The position numbers and the translations under genes are program-made. The notes beneath the pieces are model-generated. The model did no database searches and had not been told where the DNA came from. It saw only the letters and a list, made by a program, of their open reading frames with translations. From NCBI GenBank assembly GCA_903912435.1, contig CAIWHI010000876.1, forward strand, positions 1 through 7,276: 7,276 nt of DNA, given 5' to 3'. Source of the DNA: an uncultured Bacteroidota bacterium. Lineage in GTDB: Bacteria; Bacteroidota; Bacteroidia; Chitinophagales; Chitinophagaceae. Position 1 is the stretch's first letter; each line of letters begins with the position of its first letter. Of the stretch, positions 1 to 5,972 are shown in pieces.

Positions 1-1641
1 AGATGCCGGTCCATGTGTTGTTAGTGCGTTCCCTAGATTAGCCAGATGCTTGCTATCATCATCTAAAATTAGAACCTTAGCATCTTCTATATTCCCATTT
101 TCCTGCCTAGCAAAATGATAAATCCCCTGTTTCTCACTCTTTGCGAGCTTTTCCCTTATCAGCCAAATGGCTCCTTCCACTGCATCGGGGCCATCATCAT
201 GCGCATAGCTACCTGGGGCAAAAGCCTGAAACTGCTCATCCAGTAGCTCCATATTGGGGTTTTTACGTTCATTTTCATTCAGATACAGTTTGCCATTTCT
301 ATGCAGGGGCTCCAGGCTACTCTCTATGCGCAGGTATTTGTCGGGCTTTTTACGTGTATCACCAAGAATGGGTATAGACCTACCTCCCGGACCACGGGCA
401 TTGCTCAGTTCCCGTCTTATCACATCCTGAATAAAAACCTCCTCGATATAATAATAGCAGGCCAGGCCCCCTACCATATTCATAATATTCCAATGCCAAT
501 CTATCAGTTCTGCCGTACCCACTTTTTGCAGGTAACACTTTATAATGTGAAACTCCTCCTGCCAGTAACCCACCAATACGGTTGCCTTATAATCGCTATT
601 CGCTTTGTAAGATGGATCGGTATAGCAGAGCAATATTTTGTATTCAGCCAAAGGAAGGGCTTGCTTATAGACCATTTTATTAAACACTGCCCCTTCGGTA
701 AGTGGATTATTAAAATACTCCTTTTGTGCCGATGCATAACTTTTCTGGCTCATCACCCTGTCTATATCTACTTCAGTATTTTTCTCAGGCCATACAGAAA
801 TACCATTTTCATCTCTTATGTTCCGTTCATCGGTAATGTCTGCGGCACGAGTAGCCCTTTCTATGCAGCAATCTGCAGCTATACGATTACCACAAAAAAT
901 AAGCGTGGTAGGCTGCGAAATACTTCGGGTACCTATGGCTGCCTCTTCAATCCAGCGCCACTTTTTAGCTATAAGCTCGGGGTTCAGGCATTCGGCATCG
1001 GTGTCAAGGTCGTCGAACAATATTATATCGGGCCTCACTTCCTCATTCCTGGCCCCACGTGGACTTTGCCCTGCGCCTATTGCCCTAAATGCTACCCCAC
1101 CCAATGTGGTAAATTCTGCCATTTCCCAGTTTCCAACACTTTGTTGCAATCCATAATCCTGTATTATACGATGGTTATACTCCAAATTGGCCTTATAGGG
1201 CATTAACAGACGAACAGCATTATCAAGGCAATTACTAATCAGCAATACATAGCGCTTCCTATGCCTAAAGGGGATTTGCATTACGCTTTTGAATTTCTTT
1301 CCCTGTGATTGCTGAGTGGTTTTATCAATATGTCCTACCAACACAATATAAAGTACTTCCATCATGGTGCGTGTACTTTTGGCCAATTCCCTGCTCCATA
1401 TCCTCACCTCCATCCATTCTTCATTCTCCAATACCCTCCTTGTTGCTTCCTTATGAAAATCGGCAGCCGGTGCATAACTAAACCTTGGAAAATAATATTT
1501 AAACCACTCTTCAGGCTCGCTTTCCAGCCATGCTACCCTTTTCAATCTTTCGGTTTCCGGCTCATTTTCATTAATATCAGTAGAATCAAGTACCTGTTTT
1601 ACAAAATCATTCCAATGAGCCAATTTCTGCTTCTCTGTCAT
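1..1641 (-). CDS. Phage terminase large subunit (TerL), partial, C-terminus beyond the window
   Basis: This is the packaging motor: an ATPase that pumps DNA into the prohead and a nuclease that cuts the concatemer. The minus frame is open from ATG 1641 to the window edge (547 codons, no stop). Residues about 40-65 resemble the adaptor region of terminases (EPEEWFKYYFPRF). A deviant Walker A, WSRELAKST, lies at 82-90. Walker B, DIILFDDLD, lies at 205-213, and the coupling motif TLIFCGN at 247-252. The C-terminal RNase H-like nuclease shows TDPSYKANSD (Asp342), a middle acidic patch near 400-406 and HDDGPDAVEG (482-490). The tail after 495 is charged and probably nears the C-terminus. The gene lies 89 bp downstream of terS on the same strand, so the two are likely co-transcribed. 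No clear Shine-Dalgarno is visible, as is usual in Bacteroidota. The portal gene would be expected just left of the window. The family call is firm; the phage lineage is not. Confidence 0.93.
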   Translation of the reverse strand, partial: MTEKQKLAHWNDFVKQVLDSTDINENEPETERLKRVAWLESEPEEWFKYYFPRFSYAPAADFHKEATRRVLENEEWMEVRIWSRELAKSTRTMMEVLYIVLVGHIDKTTQQSQGKKFKSVMQIPFRHRKRYVLLISNCLDNAVRLLMPYKANLEYNHRIIQDYGLQQSVGNWEMAEFTTLGGVAFRAIGAGQSPRGARNEEVRPDIILFDDLDTDAECLNPELIAKKWRWIEEAAIGTRSISQPTTLIFCGNRIAADCCIERATRAADITDERNIRDENGISVWPEKNTEVDIDRVMSQKSYASAQKEYFNNPLTEGAVFNKMVYKQALPLAEYKILLCYTDPSYKANSDYKATVLVGYWQEEFHIIKCYLQKVGTAELIDWHWNIMNMVGGLACYYYIEEVFIQDVIRRELSNARGPGGRSIPILGDTRKKPDKYLRIESSLEPLHRNGKLYLNENERKNPNMELLDEQFQAFAPGSYAHDDGPDAVEGAIWLIREKLAKSEKQGIYHFARQENGNIEDAKVLILDDDSKHLANLGNALTTHGPAS

Positions 1642-1730
1642 AAACTAATACTGATTTCATTCCTGCCTAAGGTATTATAGGTTGTGCAGGAGAGTGGTTT
1701 ATAAAATAAGGTTCATTTAAGGATATCGTT

Positions 1731-2177
1731 TTATCTTGATTCACTTACCTTGAACTTAATATAGGAATCAAATAATACCACAAGTTTCCTGGCCATAGCA
1801 TTATCTCTCTTGCGCAGCCAGATTATAAATTGCTCTGACACATCAATTATAGTACCAAGGGCCACTTCTTCTTCAAGATTCTTAACAGCATTCGTGTATT
1901 TTACAATCAGGTCCACATCCTTTGGATTAGGGTCGTTTTCAATAGCCAACCTGTTATTTAATTTCTCAATCTGGCTCATGAACATTTTTGTCTGATGCTT
2001 TTTCGATACCAAGCCCGAACAACGTACCTCATCCCAGGCACCATCTTTCATCCAGCTTTTTAAGGCAGTTTCTGATACACCCACCTCGAGTGCCACGTCT
2101 TTTGGGTCTTTATTGCTGATGGTGAATAATGTTTTAGCCCATGATTTCCTATCTTCCTGATTCATTTCTCCTTTCAT
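1731..2177 (-). CDS. Phage terminase small subunit (TerS), HTH DNA-binding
   Basis: TerS recognises the packaging site and hands phage DNA to TerL. The 148-residue product has an N-terminal helix-turn-helix at about residues 20-50, with the segment DVALEVGVSETALKSWM followed by the GAWDEVR turn typical of phage TerS. A charged helical central part (about 65-105) and a C-terminal helical tail would support oligomerisation. Size fits the family. The start is ambiguous: ATG 2177 gives MKGEMNQ, and ATG 2165 gives MNQEDRK. AAAGGAG sits between them, but only two bases before the second ATG. A promoter-like element at 2182-2213 would place transcription start almost on the first ATG, which favours 2165. 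The immediate downstream neighbour is terL, which fixes the role by context. The HTH and context are seen; oligomerisation is family knowledge. Confidence 0.85.
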   Translation of the reverse strand: MKGEMNQEDRKSWAKTLFTISNKDPKDVALEVGVSETALKSWMKDGAWDEVRCSGLVSKKHQTKMFMSQIEKLNNRLAIENDPNPKDVDLIVKYTNAVKNLEEEVALGTIIDVSEQFIIWLRKRDNAMARKLVVLFDSYIKFKVSESR

Positions 2178-2181
2178 GACC

Positions 2182-2213
2182 CAAAGGTGGATAGGAAAAT
2201 CAGAATTGACAAA
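2182..2213 (-). promoter_or_regulatory. Putative Bacteroidota-type promoter for terS-terL
   Basis: Read on the minus strand, TTTG (2213-2210) is followed after exactly 20 bp by CACCTTTG (2189-2182). This is one mismatch from the Bacteroidota -7 consensus TAnnTTTG, with a -33 box at normal spacing. Transcription would begin close to ATG 2177, so translation would start there nearly leaderless or at ATG 2165. Confidence 0.4.
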
Positions 2214-2226
2214 ATAGACATACGTG

Positions 2227-2244
2227 ATGTTGTTAATGCAACAT
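2227..2244. repeat. Short inverted repeat upstream of terS promoter
   Basis: ATGTTG and CAACAT are separated by 6 bp, about 15 bp upstream of the -33 box proposed for terS. The position suits an operator, but the arms are short and the region AT-rich, so chance is a fair alternative. Confidence 0.25.
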
Positions 2245-2447
2245 GCTACATGTAAAAAATGAATCTATCATAAAATTATTTTCGGAGGGTATCTATAATA
2301 TATTATTGGTTGTCAATAAAATATGCAATATGGAAATAGAGACTATTTCTAAAAACCTAAACCTAAGCACAGTTCAAGGCCAATGCACTATATATTCTCA
2401 AGTAAATTAATGCATTAGCCCCGCATGAAAACATTTAAGGCTATGGA

Positions 2448-3146
2448 TTACTTCATTAGCCTTGACTGGAGGTCGCTGGTAATATTTTCGTAGCTTCGCA
2501 ATATCCGGTCCCAGGGTTTAAATGCCTCATCCTGACCAACCGGGGTACCTGGTTTGGCAATTTCAGACACTACCTTAGCCCTGTAAACCAATGGGCTTGA
2601 ACTGCCAATCTTGATAATAACTCTGCTACGTACCGTAGCTGCCTTGAAAGAGTTGACCACCCAGCCTGTGCGTATATAGCCGGTAGCCTTATCGCTGACA
2701 TCTATTACATCAAAGCTTGAAGTCACAATATGGCCTATCATTTTCCAGGCATCATCTTCCTTCATTCCGGTTTTGATATTCACATCACGGTTTGCCTGGT
2801 CTGTTTCTACCGAATTATTGAATGCTTCATCAACTTCAAGTTTATAAAACTCCTCACGTGGTATTTCATGTTCACCATCGTTTTGGTAGTTCTTTTCCAT
2901 GGTGATAAACCCTTTCCTTACCACCTTCACTATTACATTAGTATTGGCTTCCACCTTCACCTCGGCAGGGTTGCTTTCGGCTTGCTTGCCATCTACATAG
3001 ATAATAGAGCCTGGTTCGGTATTAATTGTTACTTTTCTTGATTTGACCTTTGCAATAGCATCGGCACTGAAACCCATAAAGCCAGCAACAAGCAATAAGA
3101 TAAAGGCTATACGCCCCATAGAAAAAATATTATTTGAACGTTTCAT
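2448..3146 (-). CDS. Secreted protein with one PEGA domain and C-terminal domain shared with its divergent neighbour
   Basis: The 232-residue product begins with a signal peptide: a basic start, a hydrophobic core at about 12-28 and a likely cleavage after ADAIA (residue 32), with no lipobox. One PEGA-like beta unit follows at about 37-103 (KVTINTEPGSIIYVDGK, ending KVVRKGF). The C-terminal domain (about 104-232) carries DDAWKMIGHIV, a hydrophobic strand with TGYIRTGW, RSRVIIKIG, VVSEI and QDEA, and it aligns along its length with residues 317-460 of the protein encoded at 3494-4876. The pattern DAW..., FDVID, TGYI recalls the helix-grip fold of BamC-like domains, but that is a tentative likeness. 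The mature protein contains no cysteine. It is probably periplasmic or surface-bound. PEGA domains are beta-rich modules found in exported proteins and give no specific function. The start is well placed before the signal peptide. The neighbour on its 5' side is divergently transcribed. Confidence 0.88.
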   Translation of the reverse strand: MKRSNNIFSMGRIAFILLLVAGFMGFSADAIAKVKSRKVTINTEPGSIIYVDGKQAESNPAEVKVEANTNVIVKVVRKGFITMEKNYQNDGEHEIPREEFYKLEVDEAFNNSVETDQANRDVNIKTGMKEDDAWKMIGHIVTSSFDVIDVSDKATGYIRTGWVVNSFKAATVRSRVIIKIGSSSPLVYRAKVVSEIAKPGTPVGQDEAFKPWDRILRSYENITSDLQSRLMK

Positions 3147-3197
3147 TGGTTAACGTTTGATTTTTAAATGGTAGAGAAATGGGAAATTGAACCATGA

Positions 3198-3205
3198 CAA
3201 AAATA
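3198..3205 (-). promoter_or_regulatory. Candidate -7 element for the single-PEGA gene
   Basis: On the minus strand this reads TATTTTTG, an exact TAnnTTTG match, about 52 bp before the start codon at 3146. No TTG or TTTG box is seen at the expected 19-21 bp upstream, so only half of the promoter is supported. Confidence 0.3.
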
Positions 3206-3296
3206 AGTGAAATTATTATCCCCTTTACCTGCCTGATCAATCATTAATAATTTTTTAGGACTATGGATTGTATCACACCTATTTAATATTGAATTA

Positions 3297-3327
3297 TTTG
3301 GGGAAATCTACAATGTTCTTACCTTTG
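3297..3327 (+). promoter_or_regulatory. Bacteroidota consensus promoter for the four-PEGA gene
   Basis: TTTG (3297-3300) and TACCTTTG (3320-3327) are separated by exactly 19 bp, which matches both boxes and the spacing of the primary sigma promoter known from Bacteroides and relatives. Transcription would start near 3333, giving a leader of about 160 nt before ATG 3494. This is the best promoter in the window. Confidence 0.6.
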
Positions 3328-3361
3328 CCAGTACTGCCAGAAAGGATGAAACCCATATTAG

Positions 3362-3398
3362 GATATGATTGGCCAAATAATTATTATATCATCATATC
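3362..3398. repeat. Inverted repeat in the leader of the four-PEGA gene
   Basis: GATATGAT (3362-3369) is the exact reverse complement of ATCATATC (3391-3398), with a 21-nt AT-rich spacer that itself holds the palindrome AATAATTATT; TTGGCCAA (3369-3376) overlaps the left arm. In RNA a G-U pair would lengthen the stem to nine. It lies within the predicted 5' leader and could be a regulator site or an mRNA stem-loop. Confidence 0.35.
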
Positions 3399-3493
3399 TA
3401 AAAGTTCATATCACCTTTGATTTGATTATAGGCTAAGTATTTTCAAAAAAATAGTGGTATAAAGAATATTTAACACACTTAAGAACAAAAAAA

Positions 3494-4876
3494 ATGAAAC
3501 TAGTCAACTTCCTCTTCCTTACATTGGTTCTATTTACGGCTCATCACAGTTTAGCCCAAACAGAGCTTAAAACTGTTTTTACTGCAAAAGATTTCAATCT
3601 AAAAACTACCCCAAATAGTGCTGATGTATATGCAATAAACAGTAATGGTGGTGAAACAAAATTGGGTACAGGGCTTGTAGAAATGCATATGGAAAAAGGC
3701 ATTAACTATACTATTGAGGTAAGGAAAGAAGGTTATCAGCCTGTTCGCAAAATTTATGCAAGAGAAAAGGGTGGGGTAGAGGAGGAGATGGTAGAATTGG
3801 AAAACCGAATAGTAAAGATAAATACCTTTCCAGCTGATGCCAGAATATTTGCTGATAATGTGAGCGTGAGCAAAGGCCCACAGGAAATACTGATAAAAAA
3901 GGGACAAAGTGTAACTGTGGATATAAAATATCCTGGTTTTAAAACTTTGACACAAGTGTATTACAACAAAGCCGGTGCCGATGCACCTGAAATATCACAC
4001 TTGTTCAAAATGCAGGATCGCCTTATTTCATTAAAAAGCATCCCTAGTGATGCTACAATATTGATGGATGGTAAAAAAGTAGGTGTAGGTGCTTATGATG
4101 CTGTTATTGCCAAAGATAATTGTGTCAATATCCAGATAGAACATGCAGGATTCGTATCGCTTACTAAAACCTATTGCAATAAGGAAATAGAAAGCGAACT
4201 GCCCATGTCGGATGAATTGACCCTAGTAGATAAGGTAGCACAGGTAAGTGTGGACCAGGCTGATGCTAAAATATACATTGATGATAAGTTGGCGGGTAAG
4301 GGTACCCAATCTGTAAAAGTATTACAAGGCAAATGTGTTGATGTGTTGATCACTAAACAAGGCTACTCTCCCCACCAGCTTACTCTATGCAATAAAGCCG
4401 ACAACCCTCCTGTAGAGCCTACTTATTCTATAAAACTGGAAGAAGATGAGGCTTATACACAATCTACAGAAAGTAGCGATAAGGCTAATAAAAGCTTTTC
4501 TGTTCCGGTAAATCCTGCTACTACACCAGCAGATGCATGGAAAAAGATGACCTCAATAGTTCAACATTTCTTTGATGAAATACAAACTATTGATGAAGCA
4601 TCCTCTTACCTAATGACCAATTGGGTGCCGGCATCATTTAATACTGCTGAAGGTAAAATACCTAATAGGGTTAGGACCCGCGTTATCATCACAGGTGGTG
4701 GCACCAACCCTTTATCTTATAATGTGAAAATAGTGAGTGAGATTTCTAAAATCTCCTGCTACAGGCAATTGGGCAAATTACCTCCTGTAAGCCAAGATGA
4801 ATGTTATGAAGAATTCACACGTATACTACGCAAATATGATGATCTTATCGGTCAGATGCAGGCGCGACTGAAATAA
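3494..4876 (+). CDS. Secreted protein with four PEGA-like repeats and shared C-terminal domain
   Basis: The 460-residue product has a signal peptide with cleavage predicted at SLA-Q (21/22) and no lipobox. Four PEGA-like units follow at about 33-102, 104-173, 175-244 and 246-315. Each runs from a beta strand with a D-A/T-x-I-hydrophobic motif (ADARIF, SDATIL, ADAKIY) through a turn to a strand ending G-[FY]. The C-terminal domain (about 317-460) aligns with that of the protein at 2448-3146: EDEAY, ADAWKKM, NWVPASF, RTRVIIT, VKIVSEIS, SQDEC, RILRKYDD, and QARLK at the end. The mature chain has exactly six cysteines, in three evenly placed pairs, absent from the paralogue. It is probably periplasmic or surface-exposed, with the PEGA array acting as a stalk or binding scaffold (inference). 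A consensus promoter lies upstream and a terminator downstream, so it is likely monocistronic. No catalytic motif is seen. Confidence 0.9.
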   Translation: MKLVNFLFLTLVLFTAHHSLAQTELKTVFTAKDFNLKTTPNSADVYAINSNGGETKLGTGLVEMHMEKGINYTIEVRKEGYQPVRKIYAREKGGVEEEMVELENRIVKINTFPADARIFADNVSVSKGPQEILIKKGQSVTVDIKYPGFKTLTQVYYNKAGADAPEISHLFKMQDRLISLKSIPSDATILMDGKKVGVGAYDAVIAKDNCVNIQIEHAGFVSLTKTYCNKEIESELPMSDELTLVDKVAQVSVDQADAKIYIDDKLAGKGTQSVKVLQGKCVDVLITKQGYSPHQLTLCNKADNPPVEPTYSIKLEEDEAYTQSTESSDKANKSFSVPVNPATTPADAWKKMTSIVQHFFDEIQTIDEASSYLMTNWVPASFNTAEGKIPNRVRTRVIITGGGTNPLSYNVKIVSEISKISCYRQLGKLPPVSQDECYEEFTRILRKYDDLIGQMQARLK

Positions 4877-4895
4877 ATAATAAAGAATTTAGCGA

Positions 4896-4919
4896 TGTAA
4901 ATACTTACAAGAATTTACA
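4896..4919. repeat. Inverted repeat before the terminator
   Basis: TGTAAAT (4896-4902) and ATTTACA (4913-4919) are perfect reverse complements with a 10-nt spacer, 20 nt after the PEGA stop codon and just before the terminator hairpin. It may be an extra 3' UTR stem. Confidence 0.3.
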
Positions 4920-4921
4920 AC

Positions 4922-4951
4922 AAAAGGGACTCCAAATGGGGTCCTTTTTTT
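4922..4951 (+). terminator. Intrinsic terminator of the four-PEGA gene
   Basis: AAAAGGGACTCC, a 4-nt loop AAAT, then GGGGTCC run into an unbroken T-tract. The stem pairs with one bulged G and one G-U. It lies about 45 nt after the stop at 4876. It also argues against an upstream start at 4936 for the next gene. Confidence 0.75.
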
Positions 4952-5106
4952 ATTTTCGGCCACTTATGTATATGGAATCAAAATCATGCAAGAGGCGGTA
5001 TGTTAAAGTTATCATAAAGCCAATATTGTTACCTAATGTTTTACCTTGTTTATACGTCTATATAGGTAGAACGCCTAAACAAATTTATAACCAAAAAACT
5101 AAACTT
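4952..5106. other. Leader of the small membrane-protein gene
   Basis: These 155 AT-rich bases separate the terminator from ATG 5107. TACCTTGT at 5042-5049 is close to a -7 box, but the nearest TTG lies only 13 bp upstream, so I do not call a promoter. The A-rich stretch just before the ATG suits Bacteroidota initiation. Confidence 0.4.
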
Positions 5107-5580
5107 ATGTTATTCACTAAAAAACAAGCATACCACGCTTCACAATGTCGGAAGGATGTTATCAATAGGCTCACAGGGTCACATGTTACCATTCATAACT
5201 ACGATTTTGAGATTTTTGAAAAGGGCAAAACCCTGCGCATCATACCTCATGCCGAGCAGGAAAATGCCATTACCACCCTACCCATTACCGATGTGGAAAT
5301 GAAGGAGACAGGAGATAAAACCGATATTGTTATTACCAGCAAAATGCGCCATCTGGACCTTGGCGGCCCGCTATTAATAGTTGCTTTTTGCACATTCCTA
5401 CTATTAGCATCAATAGTTTCGGTTTATGTGGATAGAAACAGGATCATCACGTATACCTTACTAGGCTTAAGTACGTTTATATTTTCAGTATTTTATGTAC
5501 GGTTACAAATGGGTTATTACGATTATGTAAGGAAGATAAGTGCATATATTAGAAATAGGATGGAGTTTGCAGAAGTTTGA
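5107..5580 (+). CDS. Small membrane protein with soluble N-terminal domain and two helices, function unknown
   Basis: I do not recognise this 157-residue protein. The first 80 residues look soluble and beta-rich (VTIHNYDFEIFEKG, TLRIIP, DIVITSK), loosely like a small PH-type membrane-associated domain, though this is only a pattern impression. Two hydrophobic helices follow, at about 86-108 (GPLLIVAFCTFLLLASIVSV) and 113-133 (IITYTLLGLSTFIFSVFYV), joined by the short turn DRNR. The C-terminal tail is basic (RKISAYIRNR), which fits a hairpin with both ends in the cytoplasm. The frame stays open upstream to an ATG at 4936, but that start falls inside the terminator and its extension has no protein-like character, so I chose ATG 5107, preceded by an A-rich leader. 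It has its own terminator and so is probably a single-gene unit. Confidence 0.72.
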   Translation: MLFTKKQAYHASQCRKDVINRLTGSHVTIHNYDFEIFEKGKTLRIIPHAEQENAITTLPITDVEMKETGDKTDIVITSKMRHLDLGGPLLIVAFCTFLLLASIVSVYVDRNRIITYTLLGLSTFIFSVFYVRLQMGYYDYVRKISAYIRNRMEFAEV

Positions 5581-5613
5581 TTTTTAGGATGCTTGTGAGT
5601 GTGTTAATTGAAG

Positions 5614-5653
5614 TAGCACCGTGTCGCTTTTTTGGCCCGGTGCTATTTTTTTT
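5614..5653 (+). terminator. Strong intrinsic terminator after the small membrane protein
   Basis: TAGCACCG (5614-5621) pairs perfectly over 8 bp with CGGTGCTA (5638-5645), followed at once by eight T residues (5646-5653). It sits 33 nt after the stop at 5580. The 16-nt loop contains its own T-run. Confidence 0.85.
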
Positions 5654-5658
5654 GTGGG

Positions 5659-5676
5659 GTTGTCTGAACCACTGAT
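5659..5676 (+). repeat. Degenerate dispersed intergenic repeat fragment
   Basis: The string TTGTCTGAACCACTGATT and the following tracts resemble the repeated TTGTCTGAACCA... elements common between genes in Bacteroidota. This rests on memory of such genomes; only one copy occurs in the window. Confidence 0.35.
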
Positions 5677-5898
5677 TGAAGCTGATTTTTTGATGGGCTA
5701 TGAATTAGCCTATTTTGATATGATATGCGTTGATTTGTGATTATATGTTTGAGGTTCGGGGGAAATTTTGATGATAAGGGGACTTGGGGAAATGTGGAGG
5801 GGTTTATAAACTGTATCTGGATGATAATCAATGAATAGGGATGGAAAAAAGATACATGATATGTTGTGTGGGGCATATGGTAGTGTAGCTATTGATGT

Positions 5899-5932
5899 AT
5901 GCCAAAAAGGCATTTTGCGCAGGTGAAAAATG
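5899..5932 (+). promoter_or_regulatory. Overlapping alternative hairpins upstream of the protease gene
   Basis: ATGCC (5899-5903) can pair with GGCAT (5909-5913) across five A residues, with T's following. The segment GCATTTT (5910-5916) can instead pair with AAAATGC (5926-5932). The two stems share GCAT and exclude each other. The arrangement resembles an attenuator, or is simply an AT-rich inverted-repeat cluster. Confidence 0.25.
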
Positions 5933-5945
5933 CGATTCATCTTTG
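5914..5945 (+). promoter_or_regulatory. Putative promoter for the protease/scaffold gene
   Basis: TTTG (5914-5917), 20 bp, then CATCTTTG (5938-5945), one mismatch from TAnnTTTG. Transcription would start near 5951, just before AAGGAC (5954-5959) and ATG 5973. This supports 5973 rather than 5892 as the start. The layout mirrors the element upstream of terS. Confidence 0.4.
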
Positions 5946-5972
5946 TGTTGTAAAAGGACAAAATACCCAGCC

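Larger units (their letters stand above)
2178..2447. other. Intergenic region between terS and the single-PEGA gene
   Basis: This 270-bp AT-rich gap has no convincing gene. It holds the terS promoter candidate at its left end. A 6-bp inverted repeat, ATGTTG (2227-2232) with CAACAT (2239-2244), lies just upstream of that promoter. A perfect 7-bp inverted repeat with a 3-nt loop, GAAATAG (2333-2339) with CTATTTC (2343-2349), lies nearer the middle. No T-tract follows on either strand, so I do not call a terminator for the PEGA gene here. The two flanking genes are both on the minus strand, so readthrough from the PEGA gene into terS is possible. Confidence 0.5.
3147..3493. other. Divergent promoter region between the two PEGA genes
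   Basis: This 347-bp AT-rich region should hold the promoters of both PEGA genes. It contains a full Bacteroidota promoter match for the plus gene (3297-3327), a weaker -7 element for the minus gene (3198-3205), an inverted repeat in the plus leader (3362-3398), and two AACGTT palindromes (3137-3142 and 3152-3157) flanking the minus start codon. I see no protein-coding gene in it. Confidence 0.6.
5654..5972. other. Gene-free G-skewed region with degenerate repeat, upstream of the protease gene
   Basis: I find no credible gene here. The start (TTGTCTGAACCACTGATT, 5659-5676) resembles a dispersed repeat I know from Bacteroidota intergenic DNA. From 5701 to 5880 the plus strand has 56 G but only 10 C, which makes the minus strand look open in places without encoding a protein-like product. 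The right end holds overlapping hairpins (5899-5932) and a promoter candidate (5914-5945) for the protease gene. Confidence 0.5.

Noticed and set aside
301..1206. Long plus-strand open frame of 301 codons
   Set aside because: It lies antisense to terL, has no protein-like pattern and is explained by the codon structure of the opposite strand, which carries clear terminase motifs.
2330..2410. 26-codon plus-strand frame between terS and the PEGA gene
   Set aside because: There is no ribosome site or promoter, and it is short enough to be chance in AT-rich DNA.
3346..3420. 24-codon open frame in the leader of the four-PEGA gene
   Set aside because: AAAGG directly abuts the ATG, leaving no spacing for ribosome binding, and the peptide has no feature of a leader peptide. 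It remains possible as an upstream frame but is not supported.
4936..5106. In-frame upstream start for the small membrane protein
   Set aside because: The ATG lies within the terminator hairpin of the preceding gene and the extension does not look like protein.
5643..5961. Minus-strand open frames of 77 and 83 codons
   Set aside because: They arise from the G-over-C bias of the region, which removes minus-strand stops; the products are rich in His, Ser, Pro and Ile without domain pattern, and one overlaps the terminator.
5892..5972. In-frame upstream start for the protease gene
   Set aside because: The 27-residue extension is cysteine-rich, unlike prohead proteases, and overlaps the promoter candidate; ATG 5973 has a purine-rich site upstream.
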